The notes beneath the pieces were generated by a model. The model did not search any database. It saw only the letters and a program-made list of their open reading frames with translations, and was not told the origin of the DNA. The position numbers were made by a program, and so were the translations under genes. DNA of 64,000 nt from Rotaria socialis (lineage: Eukaryota; Rotifera; Eurotatoria; Philodinida; Philodinidae): assembly GCA_905331475.1 (NCBI GenBank), contig CAJNYU010000151.1, positions 1 through 64,000 on the forward strand, given 5' to 3'. Below, one piece after another: positions 24,925 to 36,647 of the stretch. Within the stretch, counting starts at the first letter, position 1. Every line of letters begins with the position of its first letter.

Positions 24925-26467
24925 ATGAGTATTATTATTGGTTAGAAAAATAATGAATATATTTCAAAGATCTATGTCGTGGATACTTCATGCTTTTATT
25001 TAGGAGGTGGAAAAGGTTTTATTGGACAACGTTTTGTACAATTATTACGAGAAAAAGGTTTTCAAAACGTTTGGATTGTATCACGAAAATCTGATGGAAA
25101 AGGAAATACTTTAACATGGGTACATAGATTATATAGGAATTTACTATAACTAAATAATTCATTCGACTATAAGATCGAGAGTTTTATTTCGTAGTTTCAT
25201 ACATTTAAGTTGAACTAGAAACGTCACGAAATGTTTCAATCATGTCGTATGGTTTAGATTAGACTATTAAACTTGTTTTTTAAACTTCTGAAAAATATTA
25301 TGTTAGAAAAAAAAACGTAACGTGACGTTTATTACCTGTGAGTTTTTTCTATTTTTACTTTTAAAGGTTAGTATTTCTAGTTCAGACATGTTTAGATTAA
25401 TTTTGACGCAACTGTTTATATTAATATAAGATGAATATTCTTTATCAATTTTCGACTCTAACTTTGGTTAATATGAATTGCTCAAAAGTTTATATTTTTC
25501 TTTCAATTCATCAATAGGATGATATTCGTAGTGGAAGTATACAGTCATCAGCAAAACCAATAAAAGCAATTGTAAATTTAGCTGGTGCACCGCTACTTAG
25601 TTTTCAGCGTTGGACTGATGCATATAAAAATGAAGTTATTCAAAGTCGTATAGATACAACAAAAGCATGTGTAGACTTCGTTAGATCTTTAAAAAACGAG
25701 AAACCAGAATTATTTGTATCAATGTCTGGCGTAAGTAAGTTTTATTACAGCAATAAACATGTTATTTTAATGAATATTTTTGAAGGTTATTATAAACCAG
25801 ATCCAGTTAAAGAATATACTGAAACATCTCAAGGTGGTGATTATGATTTTCTATCAAGATTAGCAAGAGATTGGGAGAAAGCATCAGAACCGATTGAAAC
25901 TGATTTAAACACTAGAAGAGTTATTCTTCGTGCCGGTAGATTAATTCAATTTGTCGTAATAAAATTTTTATTTTGAAATTTGTCGAATGTAGGAGCAGTA
26001 CTTGGTTCAAGCGGAGGCATGATTAGATCGATGTATTGGCCATTTTTTTTCGGTGTAGGAGGTAATACGAAAAGTCTTTGTTCAGTCTTGTTTTTTCAAA
26101 ATTCGATTTAGGCTCTATTGGTAATGGCCAGCAACCATTTCCATGGATTCATCTTGACGATGTCTGTTTATTGATAATATATGCCATACAAAATAATCAC
26201 GTGAAGGGAATTTTAAATGCATGTGCACCTGAATTAACGACGAATCGAGAATTTTCTCAAGCATTTGCTCGTGCATTCAAACCATCGCGTTTAGCTATTT
26301 TCCCAATGCCTGAATTTGTTATGAATACTCTTCTTGGTTCAGAACGAGCAATTGTAGCAACACAAGGCCAAAAAGTTATTCCGCGTGCTACATTAGAAAC
26401 TGGTTATACGTTTAAATATCCGACTATGAAAGAAGCGAGTCAAGATCTAACAAAACTATTTCGTTGA
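24925..26467 (+). CDS. SDR39U1: Epimerase family protein SDR39U1-like
   Basis: Atypical short-chain dehydrogenase/reductase of unknown substrate; relatives include the bacterial YfcH group and a heme-metabolism-linked human protein. Exons: 24925-24940, 25004-25119, 25518-25734, 25786-25935, 25993-26061 and 26112-26467, giving 307 residues, the usual family length. The N-terminus MSIIIGGGKGFIG carries the nucleotide-binding Gly motif split by the first intron. Further hallmarks: KAIVNLAGAPLL, FVSMSGVSYYKP, GGDYDFLSRLARDWE, ILRAGAVLG, GSIGNGQQPFPWIHLDD, GILNACAP and GQKVIPRATLETGYTF. The start at 24925 matches the short strand-Gly loop start of the family. It begins 298 bp after AP-1 gamma on the same strand. 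Confidence 0.92.
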
Positions 26468-26820
26468 TTTGATCATGAATTTGCTGCTTAGCAAGCAAAT
26501 TGATTTATTGATTTATTCGAGCTAACTGTTGTGTGTAGAATCTCTAGAAAATTCGTTGTGGATAAATAAATAAATTTGCTACTATCACGAAATCTTTGAA
26601 TATAGATATTATAGTGCCCTTCATATTTATTCGTCTATTTTTATCATACATTTTTTTTTATCACATATAATATTTTATGTTGTTTCGGACTTTTCTATTC
26701 TTTCTTTCGTAGACTACATAGAATTGTTACACATATTTTGAGTAACAAGTTTGAGATTTCATTTCATCCGGTTTCTAACTAGAATAGCTTAGATTTTTCT
26801 AAAGTAAATATTCAAGACAA

Positions 26821-29092
26821 ATGTCAATTCAATGTACAGGAATCGGTATTGATTTTGGTACAACCTATTCAGAGTAAGTGGAAAAAAAGAAAGTATAAAA
26901 ACAATAACCAAAGACTATCTTGATCTCATTTTGGCTAATAGCGTGTCGGTGTTTTCCACGATGGAAAAGTTAGAATAGTCGTCAATGAAGAAGGCAATTC
27001 TAATATATGTAATACAGGTTTTAGTGTTCTACGTCTCGGTGGACGTAAATTTGAAGATTTGAAATCCAATCCTAACATAGACTATTATCCATTTAGAATA
27101 GAAAATTGTAATGGAAGACCTATAATTCAAGTTGAATATAAAAAGGAAACAAAAGTGATAACACCAGAGGAAATTCTATCAAAGATTTTAGTAAAGATGA
27201 AAGAAATAGCTCAAGTCTATATTGGAAGGAAAGTTTCTCAAGTTGTCATAGGCGTATTAGCTTGTTTTAATTATTCACAGCGACGACCGATCAGCGATGC
27301 TGCCGTTATGGCTGGTCTTAGCGTTCAGCGCCTTATTATTGGATCGACTCTTGCCGGTGCGGCTTTTGGCTTCCAGAATACTTTCTCGAAAGAGCGAAAT
27401 GTGTTAGTTTTTTATATGGGTGGTGGTACTTGTAATGTGTCTATTTTGACAATAGAAAATAATGGACACTGCAAAACAAAGTCAACTGCTGGTAGGAAGA
27501 TTTTAACAAACGTTTGAATGTATAATTTGTAATCTATGTTCGTACACTAAGGATTCATGCGAACTCAATCTGAAAGATCGGTATATCGAGATTAACGGAA
27601 AAAACTTTTGAATCTTCTTTGAAACTTTTCTTTGATGTGACGCAGATTCAACAAAAATGACTATTCGGATGAGATAGTTTGCATGTTTTTATCGAGATAA
27701 TATCAATTATAGTTGTTAGTCTGTGATGAGATTATCACAAGGAACAATAAAGAAAGGTTGCCACAAGATTGATGCTTGTGTAAAACTCGATTAGCATCCA
27801 CTTCTAAAATGCTATTGTGTATATATTAGGTAACACCGAGTTGGGTGGTGACGACTTTGATAGCCGAATGATTAAATATTTTATTGAAGAATTTCAAACA
27901 AAATATAATAAAAACTTATCTGTTGATAAATGTGCTCTTCGAAGATTACGCACAGCTTGTGAATCTACTAAGATAAAGTAGTCATTTTCCAAGTTTTTAG
28001 CTAATTATTATAAAAACAAAACTTTGGTCTAGTTTACTTTATCAACATATTTGAAAAGTTCGATTGATATCGGAGATAACTCGCGCTCGTTTTGAAGAAC
28101 TTTGTGAGGGTCTATTCTGTGACACCCTAAAGCCTATTCTGAATGCATTACATAATATTAATATGCATAAATCACAAATTCATGAAATCGTTCTCGTCGG
28201 TGGTTCAACACATATTCCACGTATACAAAAAGAATTAGAAGATTTATTTGATGGCAAAAAACTTAATAAATCAATAAACCCAAATCAAGCCGTTGTTAAT
28301 GGTGCAGCTATTGAAGCTTCAAAAAATATTAAAAAAGTTCTTTTAGCTGATGTGACGCCTTTTTCATTCGTAGGAAAAAATTAAAGAAAGCTTACTGCTG
28401 CACTTGAGATTCTGTTTTATTTTGTTCTGAAGGACATTGAAGCACCCAGTGGTACTATGATACCAACAATTAAACGAAATAAGGCAATTCCAGCAACACA
28501 AACTCGTATGTTAAGAATATGTTTCAACAATCAAACAAATGCGCGCATTAAAATTTATGAGGGTGACCATGAAACAGCCAGTAATGATTATCTAATAGAA
28601 GAATAGGAATTATCAGATATTTTATGAGTATCACGTGATGAAAGAGAAGGTAAAATCGAATTTAGTATTGATAATACAGGTAAAGGTGAACTGCGTGTTT
28701 CAGTTGTAGATACAATTAGTAAAAAAAGAAAACAAATAATCATAAAAGATGACAAAAATAATTTATCTGAAGACACAAAAACAATTATCCAAATCAAATC
28801 ATTGGCAGCCGACTGATGCAACAATGAATGGCAAAAATTACCCGATGAAATCAATGTATACGAAAGAAAAATTATCAAAGAAAATATTCAAAAAATCATT
28901 AATTTTACAGAAGAATTTCTGGCATTCCAGTGTGTTTGTTGTATGAATTTATTCCATTTTTTAGACTGTTCAAAGAGAAGAGGATAAATTAGGAAAAATC
29001 CGAAACATGTGTGAATCTGTTTTGACTAAAATCTCTACTGGTTCAAGCAGTACAACTGTAAAAGGTCGTGCATATACCGGCAGTCAATTTTA
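26821..29092 (+). pseudogene. Decayed HSP70 family gene
   Basis: Chaperone homologue with clear damage. Recognisable pieces: 26821-26873 (GIGIDFGTTYS), 26942-27491 (VGVFHDGKVRIVVNEEGN; GGRKFEDL; QVVIGVLACFNYSQRR; MGGGTCNVSILTIENNG), 27830-27977 (ELGGDDFDSRMIKYFIEEF; ALRRLRTACEST) and 28064-28384 ([49 protein letters not shown]), then substrate-domain fragments to about 29090. Defects: the first junction is out of frame; roughly 45 residues of lobe I are missing after NEEGN; ATPase motifs are altered (LGGGTFDVS to MGGGTCNVS; the NEPTAAA site to GSTLAGA); frame is lost around 28050; there are in-frame stops near 28603 and 28813; the C-terminal EEVD is absent. Intron-like gaps keep GT-AG ends, so it was not a processed copy. 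It might still be transcribed. Confidence 0.8.
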
Positions 29093-30576
29093 GTTAGTTC
29101 CCACGGTGAGACTATTAAAAACGTGTTATTTTATTTGTATTCAATTATATTCTATTAGGACAATTAAAAACATGTGCGACAGATTCTATTCATAGTATCT
29201 TTTTTTATTAATATACATTATCAGCTTGTAAACAAGAGCATGATGTGCTTTTAAAATAATAGTTAAATTGTATTACATGTTAATTTTTAATGAATTCAAT
29301 ACTAAATAAATTAGATGATTGAATCGAGTACTTGATAGAATCATTCATATTCAGAATCTGTGTAGTAGCGCCCAAATGAATGATGAATTTTACTTTGGTT
29401 TTAGTCTAATATTCATTTTCAGTTTCAGAATGTTGATTGTAAATTACAATTCGTATGTGTAATAAAAGGTAGCAACTTTGTCATCAAATCACTTGCTGCG
29501 TTTTTTACCTATAAAAACAGTCTGATACTGGGATCGTAATAGATGCTCTATTAAAACGCAAGTTCATATGTAGAAGTGTATGCATTTTATTGGTCTGTTT
29601 TGTTCAGCATATTGAAAATCTACTAAGTCCCATCTCGTTTGTTTTTCGATAACATTATCGATTAAATTTTGGTTGAAAACACGATTCTATACGTGTTAGA
29701 TTGATGTTCTTTCGAACTGCAATCGTAAAGATGTGTTGAAGTACAGGGGGATCTCACATTCCCTCTCCCATACACACGCATGCTAACCTTGACTAAGCCT
29801 AGTCGGTGATCATCATAGACAGCATTGGCGGCTGTGGATATACGATTGAAGATCGCACTTCAATCATGCTTCGTCATAGAGAAAAAAAAGCATGATTTCG
29901 TTGCTTGTTGCATTTCATGTGGATTATGTAAATGAATGATGCAAAAGAATGTGTCCTAAAATGTGTAGGATAAAGAAAGTCGTTCTATCATTAGGCACAT
30001 AAGTTTCGTTGTGTTTGACCTTGTGATCTCACAAGGATTACACTAACAGCATTTTTTTCTCTCATAATTAGTAAGAATTCAATCATTTTTCTAGCTTCAA
30101 TTGAAGAAACGGAAGTTTCAGCGAGATAGAATATGAAAACTATTGAAAACAGAATAAAAGAGTAATTGAAAATTTATTTGTAATAGTCATTCATTTGATC
30201 GTGATTCATTTTAAAACATTAAATGTCGAAATATTCATTAAATACTCAATTAGTTCTTGCATAAATTAAATTAAACGGAACAAAGGATCTTGTGTTTTTT
30301 AATTCGTTTGAAGTTCAAAATATTATTTTTATTTTTTTAGCTTGATTATTGTGTTAAATATTTTTAAAAAATCAATTGATACATATTTACAAATTGGAAA
30401 GATAAATTCAAAGAATTTATCCTTGTGCATCTATCTATTCAAACGTACAGCAAGGTAAAAATCTGCACACCGTTGTATAAAAAAAATAAATGTGTCGAAA
30501 TAAAAGTTCATAGTATTTATTTTACTATCGAGGCGACAATATAAAGTCAAAAACCTTCTTTCTTTAAATTAATATT
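29093..30576. other. Intergenic region
   Basis: About 1.5 kb of AT-rich sequence between two convergent genes. No ORF, RNA gene or repeat recognised. The right end must contain the 3' UTR of the minus-strand RING-like gene. Confidence 0.5.
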
Positions 30577-31721
30577 TTAATCTTCCGGATGGTTAACTTC
30601 ATTTTCATTATTATCCGTTCCTTGAAATGTATTTGGTCCACTATAAAGTGAAGATCGACGTCTTAATGCTATAATGTCAGGATCTTCATCCTCTTCTTCA
30701 TCATCCATATTTCCAGTTAATAAACGAAATAAACCACGTGGTAAATGTACGATATTACGAATAGCATCTCCTCCATAATGTTCTTCTTGTTTTTCTCTGT
30801 CTTGACTGGCTAATTTCAATATTTTATTATCAATATTATATAATTGAAAAGCAAGGCAAGCAACACATTTATCAAAACCAGAATCCGTACATGAACAATG
30901 CCACGATTGACCATTTGGAAATGAATGATGACATAGATCGCAGTTATAACTAGGTGATGAATAAGCCGAACCATTTTTACGTTTCCGTTTCGTATGATCA
31001 GCTTCAATTAGTTTATGTCCTTGAGGGCATTTAAATATTGATGAATTTCGTTCATTCGACGAAAGATGTTTTAATTGGGTATCAATCATTTTGGGATAAA
31101 GTACAGAGTGAAGTGTTGAAACTAGACTACTATATTTAATCGATGCATTTTTATATGATTCAATAGATTTTTTATTTATGAATGTTGAACCATTTAGAGA
31201 AACTTCATTACAATGATATCGGGCAAGATGATTGATAAGTTCTTGAGAATTGTATTGTTTTAAATCGTTCTATTTGAGAAAATTGATTGTTTGTTTTATT
31301 AATGAAAAAACGAAATCGTTACATACTTTTTCTCGACAAGTTTTATGTGGACAAATAAATGATGTCTGTGTACATCGTTCTAAATGAGTTTCATATTCAT
31401 CAGGTGCTATATGTTCTGAGCAAACACATTTGATAGTTAATTGGTCAAGCATTTCTTTATGTGTCGGAGATGATTTGAATGAAAAATGTTTTTTACGACA
31501 TAATGGACAACCATTAGTATATTGATTTAGATCAGCATCTTTCGAACAAAATATTCTATTACAACATGATGATATTTGTGGATCTTCAGCGATACCTGTT
31601 ATTATATTCATATAATAATAATATAGCAATAATTCAATGTCTTACACATGCAAATTGGACATGTAAGATCTCGAGTATCCATATGCGTTTCTTCTTTTGG
31701 TTTGTTTTCGTCAATACGCAT
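30577..31721 (-). CDS. Degenerate RING / TRAF-type zinc-finger protein with C-terminal Cys/His domain
   Basis: Exons in transcript order: 31721-31646, 31595-31327 and 31269-30577; 345 residues. Residues about 20-60 form a RING-like module (CPIC, then DPQISSCCNRIFCSKD, then CPLCRKK) in which the usual His and the following Cys ligand are Arg and Asp. Then comes a TRAF-type zinc-finger region (LTIKCVCSEHIAPDEYETH, LERCTQTSFICPHKTC). After a linker, a second Cys/His domain (CPQGHKL, YNCDLCHHSFPNGQSWHCS, DKCVACLA) resembles DC1/ZZ-like fingers. The tail is acidic (MDDEEEDEDPD). Likely a ubiquitin-ligase-related protein, but E2 binding is doubtful with the altered ring. The start is the first ATG in the frame. 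Confidence 0.7.
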
Positions 31722-32981
31722 TTTAAATCGTATCTAAATAAAAACTGATTTAATCTTTGTAGGGTCCTATATCAATAAGCAATAGATATATAATAGAAAT
31801 TTCAAAAAAGTACAAATGAAGCTGTGCAGATAGACACGATTTTTTACTGTTGAAAGAAATATTTATGAATGTATCCACATAAAAAGTATTTTGCCCTTTT
31901 CTTTTCCTCTGTCAACTACGTCTATCAACGACAATCATTGAATCAGCTGTTTTACGTAGATCTATCGATTGGAGCGAATACTCTACCAATTGAGAGAATT
32001 CAGAAAAGACCCATGTCACTCCGTGCGTTTTGGTGCGCGCACGTAACGTTGTGCGCGTACGGGTATGGGCACCGATACGTGCGCCACCATGCGCGTACGT
32101 ACGTGACGTTTCTACGCGCACCAAAACGCACGGGTTGACATGGGGATGTATGCTACATTAAGGTAGAGAATTTGGATGTGGGTCCATATATATATTATCA
32201 GATATTTGTAAGATATTCCTAAAAATTGCAATGCTGTCGTATTCTCCGGAATAATAGCACATGCATTTTCAATATATTTCGACTTGAAAATTTGCAATGA
32301 AAAACCAGAATTTAATCAGAATAGCTCTTGATGAAAGTTTTATTTCTAAATATTCTACAATCCTGACGATATGCTTGAGGGTCACATTCGCCAAACAAAA
32401 GCACGCATGTCTATTGCAATAATGTTTTAAATAAATATCCATTCTGCTGTAAATAATATATGTAGAAATCCTTATCGAATTATCTCTTCCTAAGTTATCC
32501 TATACATAACAGAGGTCGTAATTTATCAAAGCTGAAAACATATTTCTCAGAAAAAAAGGAGTATTCACTCTTCTATTGACTGAAGTTATCACCATATAAT
32601 ATTTTTTTGCTTCTTAATAACATATATTATTAGGGTTTAGTTGTTTTTGACAATGTACGATGGATTAGAAGTAAAGTGTCATGAAAATATTTCTTTTTCA
32701 TCACATGATAAGAGATTATTGTCATATGATGATATCTCACTTCGTCTCTGTTCAATCATTAGTAATCCTATTGTAGCAAAAAAATTAAGATGATACATCT
32801 TGCTTATCTTAGAAACGACTAGCTTTTTTAGATCAATTTTAATTCTCCTCCTAATTCAATTATTCATTTATGAATATATTTTTGAGAAATTTCAACACAA
32901 ATGTAACAAATATTTTAAACAAAACAAGAAATGATTTTTTTTATTTCTTTTTCTAACAATTCAAAAAATGTTTTTGTTATT
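31722..32981. other. Intergenic region with a GC-rich palindromic element
   Basis: Besides the element at 32010-32144 and a single telomere-like word (ggatgtgggtcc near 32171), this is AT-rich sequence without recognisable features. ORFs that cross the element are products of its base composition. Confidence 0.5.
32010..32144. mobile_element. 135-bp GC-rich palindromic MITE-like element
   Basis: The ends read CCCATGTCA and TGACATGGG, followed inward by YCCGTGCGTTTTGGTGCGCG on each side, matching with one or two mismatches. The interior continues the pairing less exactly (ACGTAACGT / ACGTACGTGACGT, GCGCGTACGGG / CATGCGCGTACG). The whole element could fold as one hairpin. It is packed with CpG, unlike the flanks. 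No ORF is meaningful inside. Confidence 0.75.
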
Positions 32982-33763
32982 TTAATTCGATCGAACAAAA
33001 GAGATCGACAAAAAGAGAAGAAGAATACTAATATTTATCAAATTAGCTCCATTTGTTTTTGTATCAACATCGATTTGAGTTGATAAAGATTTACTTCGAA
33101 TATTATCAATGCTAAGCTGTGATCCACCTGGAATAACGGTGGGTGATAAACCTGAACCACCATTTAGATCAATGTAATTTTTGTTTGTAGTTGGAGCACA
33201 TATAGGATTAGTCGAAACAGCAGGACATGCATCACTATTTGATGATTCTTCAACTGGCACCAATTGTTTGAGATTACATGTATTAGCTAATGCATCACGT
33301 GTTGAATCATCGTCGAAAAGTACCTCAGTAAAATCGGTTGGAGTGAATACAGTGGAATCATTTAACGAATCTTGTTCAAGAAAAGCAATTATGTTACCCC
33401 AATCAAGAGGAAACACTTGACAACTTGTTTTATTTTCGATAATACCTACAACAAATATAACGTTTTCTTTGTTTTTTCAAAGAAATATTTCAGTTTTTTA
33501 ATCTTACCAGCTTGTGTAATAGTAATATACCTTGGTACACGTGAGCCTTTCAAAATACAATCAACTTCAAATGTAACATTAAATATTAGTCGATTATTTT
33601 TTTCTAATTTTATTCCGTTTGCTTTTCCATAAACGACAACGGATGAGTTTTCTACTTTAGTTGCAAAATCAATTGTATCTTTCACACATTGACGTTTTGA
33701 AATTGGTTTTCCATGACAAATCGATGCTACGATAAGAAGAAATATCGTACTAATGGCGTTCAT
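32982..33763 (-). CDS. Secreted NTR-like domain protein A, probable GPI anchor
   Basis: Exons 33763-33508 and 33445-32982, 239 residues. The N-terminus MNAISTIFLLIVASICHG is a signal peptide. The domain has the pattern SSVVVYGKANGIKL, FNVTFEVDCILKGS, RYITITQAG, SCQVFPLDWGNIIAFLE and a later NTC, like an OB-fold NTR/agrin-NtA module in which Cys residues pair across strands. A Ser/Thr/Pro/Asp-rich stalk follows. The C-terminus ends in a hydrophobic stretch (LINISILLLFLSISF) after a small-residue site, as in GPI-anchored proteins. The intron position and phase equal those of the next gene, its paralogue. The ligand is unknown. Confidence 0.65.
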
Positions 33764-34569
33764 TGTATTATCAAGAGAAACGATGGGAATGAAATAACCG
33801 CGATGAACTTTCTATGTATGTATATATATTGAGAGTGAAACACGAAAGAATGCACGTCCGATATGCATTTCTCTTTCGTGTACAACATGGACGATAGTGA
33901 CAGAGAAGCATTCGTCTGAGCGAACAGATGAATTTTCAAGTTCACGACATTTGATGAAAACGCGAAAAAGCGATGAATCAGAACGATCGTTTTCTATTAA
34001 TCATCCTTAATTTCACACCTGTCCTCTTTTTCTTTGAAATTTCAAGTTAACATCTAAAAACAAGGAAATCGTCGACCAGACACGAATTGTTAAAATCTAT
34101 CTAATGTATCTTATTATTATATTCAAACAATTTTTTTTCTTTCGTTCTGTATAAAACATCCGATTGGTATTGTGATTTCTATTTTTGAGATTTCAATAAT
34201 TATCAGTGAAGCTGAGTAGCATTACAAGAAAACCTACGCAATACAAGTCGTGAATTAAAAAATGACTTGATGAGTAACCTCAGGAAATGTTCGAAAGTTA
34301 TAACTTTTTTTTTATAGTTATACTAACTCGTGTTTTGTTCTATCATTGGAATATTAGTAGACAATTAACAATATGTGCATATTCTTAGGCAAAAGAGCTG
34401 TCGTGAATAAAGGTTCGTACCGTAGGCATATTTGACCAAAATCATCAGTCGTTCAAAACATTATACAATGATATTATCGTTGATTTCTGTTTTTTTTTTG
34501 TTATTAAAGTAAAAACACGAAAAGAAGTTTATTATCTCCAAAACAAAGAATCAATTACACAGTGTCATG
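33764..34569. other. Spacer between the two NTR-like genes
   Basis: Holds the promoter of gene A and the 3' end of gene B. A hairpin (cacgaaagaatgca near 33841 with tgcatttctctttcgtg near 33863) lies just upstream of gene A. Nothing else seen. Confidence 0.45.
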
Positions 34570-35493
34570 CTATAAGAAAAGTCGAATAATACTACACGAA
34601 ATAAATTGAAGTAAAGTAATAATAATCATGAATGAATATTGATTTGCTTGATTTTTTCGTGCTTCATCGTCAGAAAAAAGTAATTTAGGATTATCACCTT
34701 GTAAAAAGGCTAGACTCAAATTTTGACGTTGATAGTCAGCTAGTAGAAGTGATAGTATTGCATAATCCATGGTACCTTGCCCGAACATTAATGGATTCAT
34801 TGATTTTGTTGTTGGTACAACTGCACTTTTTGTTGATGTTGGAACCGTAGCTTTTGTTGTTTCTATAAATATGAAAATCAGTTGTTTTCAGATATCAATT
34901 TGATCAACAAACCTTTGGCACACGATGTCGAAACAGCTGATGGACATTTACTAGTTGAGCTTGCTTCAGTATCATTGGTTTCGGTAAATGGATATGTTCG
35001 CGAAAGTCCACATGTTTTTTCAAGTAAATCATTTATTTGAAAACTATATTGAATTTCTTCTAAATCAACAGGTCGGTAAGTTTCATCAAAAAATGGTTCA
35101 AGAAAAGCAATATATTCTCGATTGACATCGAATCTTTGACAAGAACGACGGCCAAGCAGTGAACCTGAGAATAATTTTATATTAATGAAAAAACGAAAAC
35201 AATAGTAGTTCTTCTTCGTCTTACAAACCTGCTTGAACAATTCGTATAATACGTTTTGTTGGTGAACCTTTTAGAATACACCGCACAAGATATGTAACAT
35301 TAAATAAATTTGCAATATTTGGATCAAAATTTTTATTCAATGAAGTACCAATAAGAACTAAAGGTGATTGTTGAACTTTATCATCGAATGGCATATCATC
35401 TTGGTGTGAATGCGGACCACAATGAGATGATGATGTAAGATATAAAATGGTTAGAATAAGAATCAAACTAAATAAGAGACGATGATTATTCAT
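34570..35493 (-). CDS. Secreted NTR-like domain protein B, probable GPI anchor
   Basis: Exons 35493-35229, 35164-34913 and 34862-34570, 269 residues. The start at 35493 gives MNNHRLLFSLILILTILYL as signal peptide; an upstream in-frame ATG at 35550 would add 19 charged residues before it and is less likely. The domain parallels gene A: LVLIGTSLNKNF, FNVTYLVRCILKGS, RIIRIVQAG, then RSCQRFDVNREYIAFLEP and TCGLSR. A Thr-rich linker (KATVPTSTK, VVPTTK) precedes a unique segment and a hydrophobic C-terminus (MIIITLLQFISCSII) compatible with GPI attachment. It has one more intron than gene A. Tandem duplication with divergence is the simple reading. Confidence 0.65.
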
Positions 35494-36647
35494 ATCTGTT
35501 ATCGAGTAAAATGAATTTGATCGAAATGAATGATTTTTCTCGAGGTTCATTTTTTTCTGGATTATTCTCTAATCTCAAATTACTTCTTTTACTTTTTATA
35601 ATAAGTAGATCGAATGTCGCAAGACGTGATTATGATAAATAAATGTTCAATAATTCTTCTTTCATAAGAAAGCGAAGATATGAGTGACCAAGTGACCTTT
35701 GTCAAATGTTAAAAAAGGTTATTCGATCTTTCTTCTTTCATAAAACATCGGATGATTAGATATTTGAAGAGGAGTTGTTAACAATCAAACAGTCGTGTGA
35801 TTATGTAATCATATCGTCTTAACAATAATTGAAGGATGATAATTAACAACAAGAATTAGTTTCTATTTCTGCTTTTGAAGTAATTATCAAAAGAAAATAG
35901 AATAGTTTCTTCTTTTTTTTGTTCCCAACTGGTAAAAAAATTACAGAATGAAAATATTGGCACATCATGTTTATCTTATTTTTTCCACTCTTTACAATTC
36001 TACAAGACGTAGAGTTTATTTTTGTATGACAGATTTTTAGAGAGCAATTTTCGTAATAGTGATTCTTCTACTAATGTCGATTCCTATAAACACTAGGTAC
36101 TAAATGAAATCATTTATTTATCTTGAAAGTCGGTCGAACAATGAACTAATCCATTGACTGACATAAAGAAGACAAACACGCAATGGCGTATCAGATCATA
36201 CTTTCATTGTTTGTTATTTTTCATTCTTGGATAAAATGTCGCACATGGCGATATGTATTATCGTATATGCTTGTGTTTCTTTGACTTCTCAAAATACTTG
36301 AATGTAAATAAGCATTTCGTTAACTAACTTGTTAAAGATATTTATGTATATTTATATTAATCGAACTTTACGAATTACGACGATGAACTGTTCAAATAAA
36401 TACTTTTAAAAAATATCAACATTTAATACGAAGATATTAAATTAGTATTAAAAACTTTTGGCTTATGCTCGCCTATGTCATGGGATAGAACAAAATGTTT
36501 AGAAAACAATTGATCTCATAAGAAAACTTCTAGCAATCCGAAAACATATAGAACTTTTTTTGTAATCATAAATTCATGTTTGTCATTATTTCTCTTTTTC
36601 TAGAAAGAAGTTTTCATAGATCAACAGAATCAAATTTTAAATTATCA
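35494..36647. other. Divergent intergenic region, NTR gene B and UBR7
   Basis: About 1.15 kb, AT-rich. Just before the UBR7 start a T/C-rich tract ends in TTTTTCTAG at 36602, a plausible acceptor for a 5'-UTR intron or spliced leader. No repeats recognised. Confidence 0.45.

Noticed and set aside
31869-32297. Three overlapping ORFs of 61-89 codons
   Set aside because: They run through the palindromic GC-rich element, and the translations of the two strands mirror each other.
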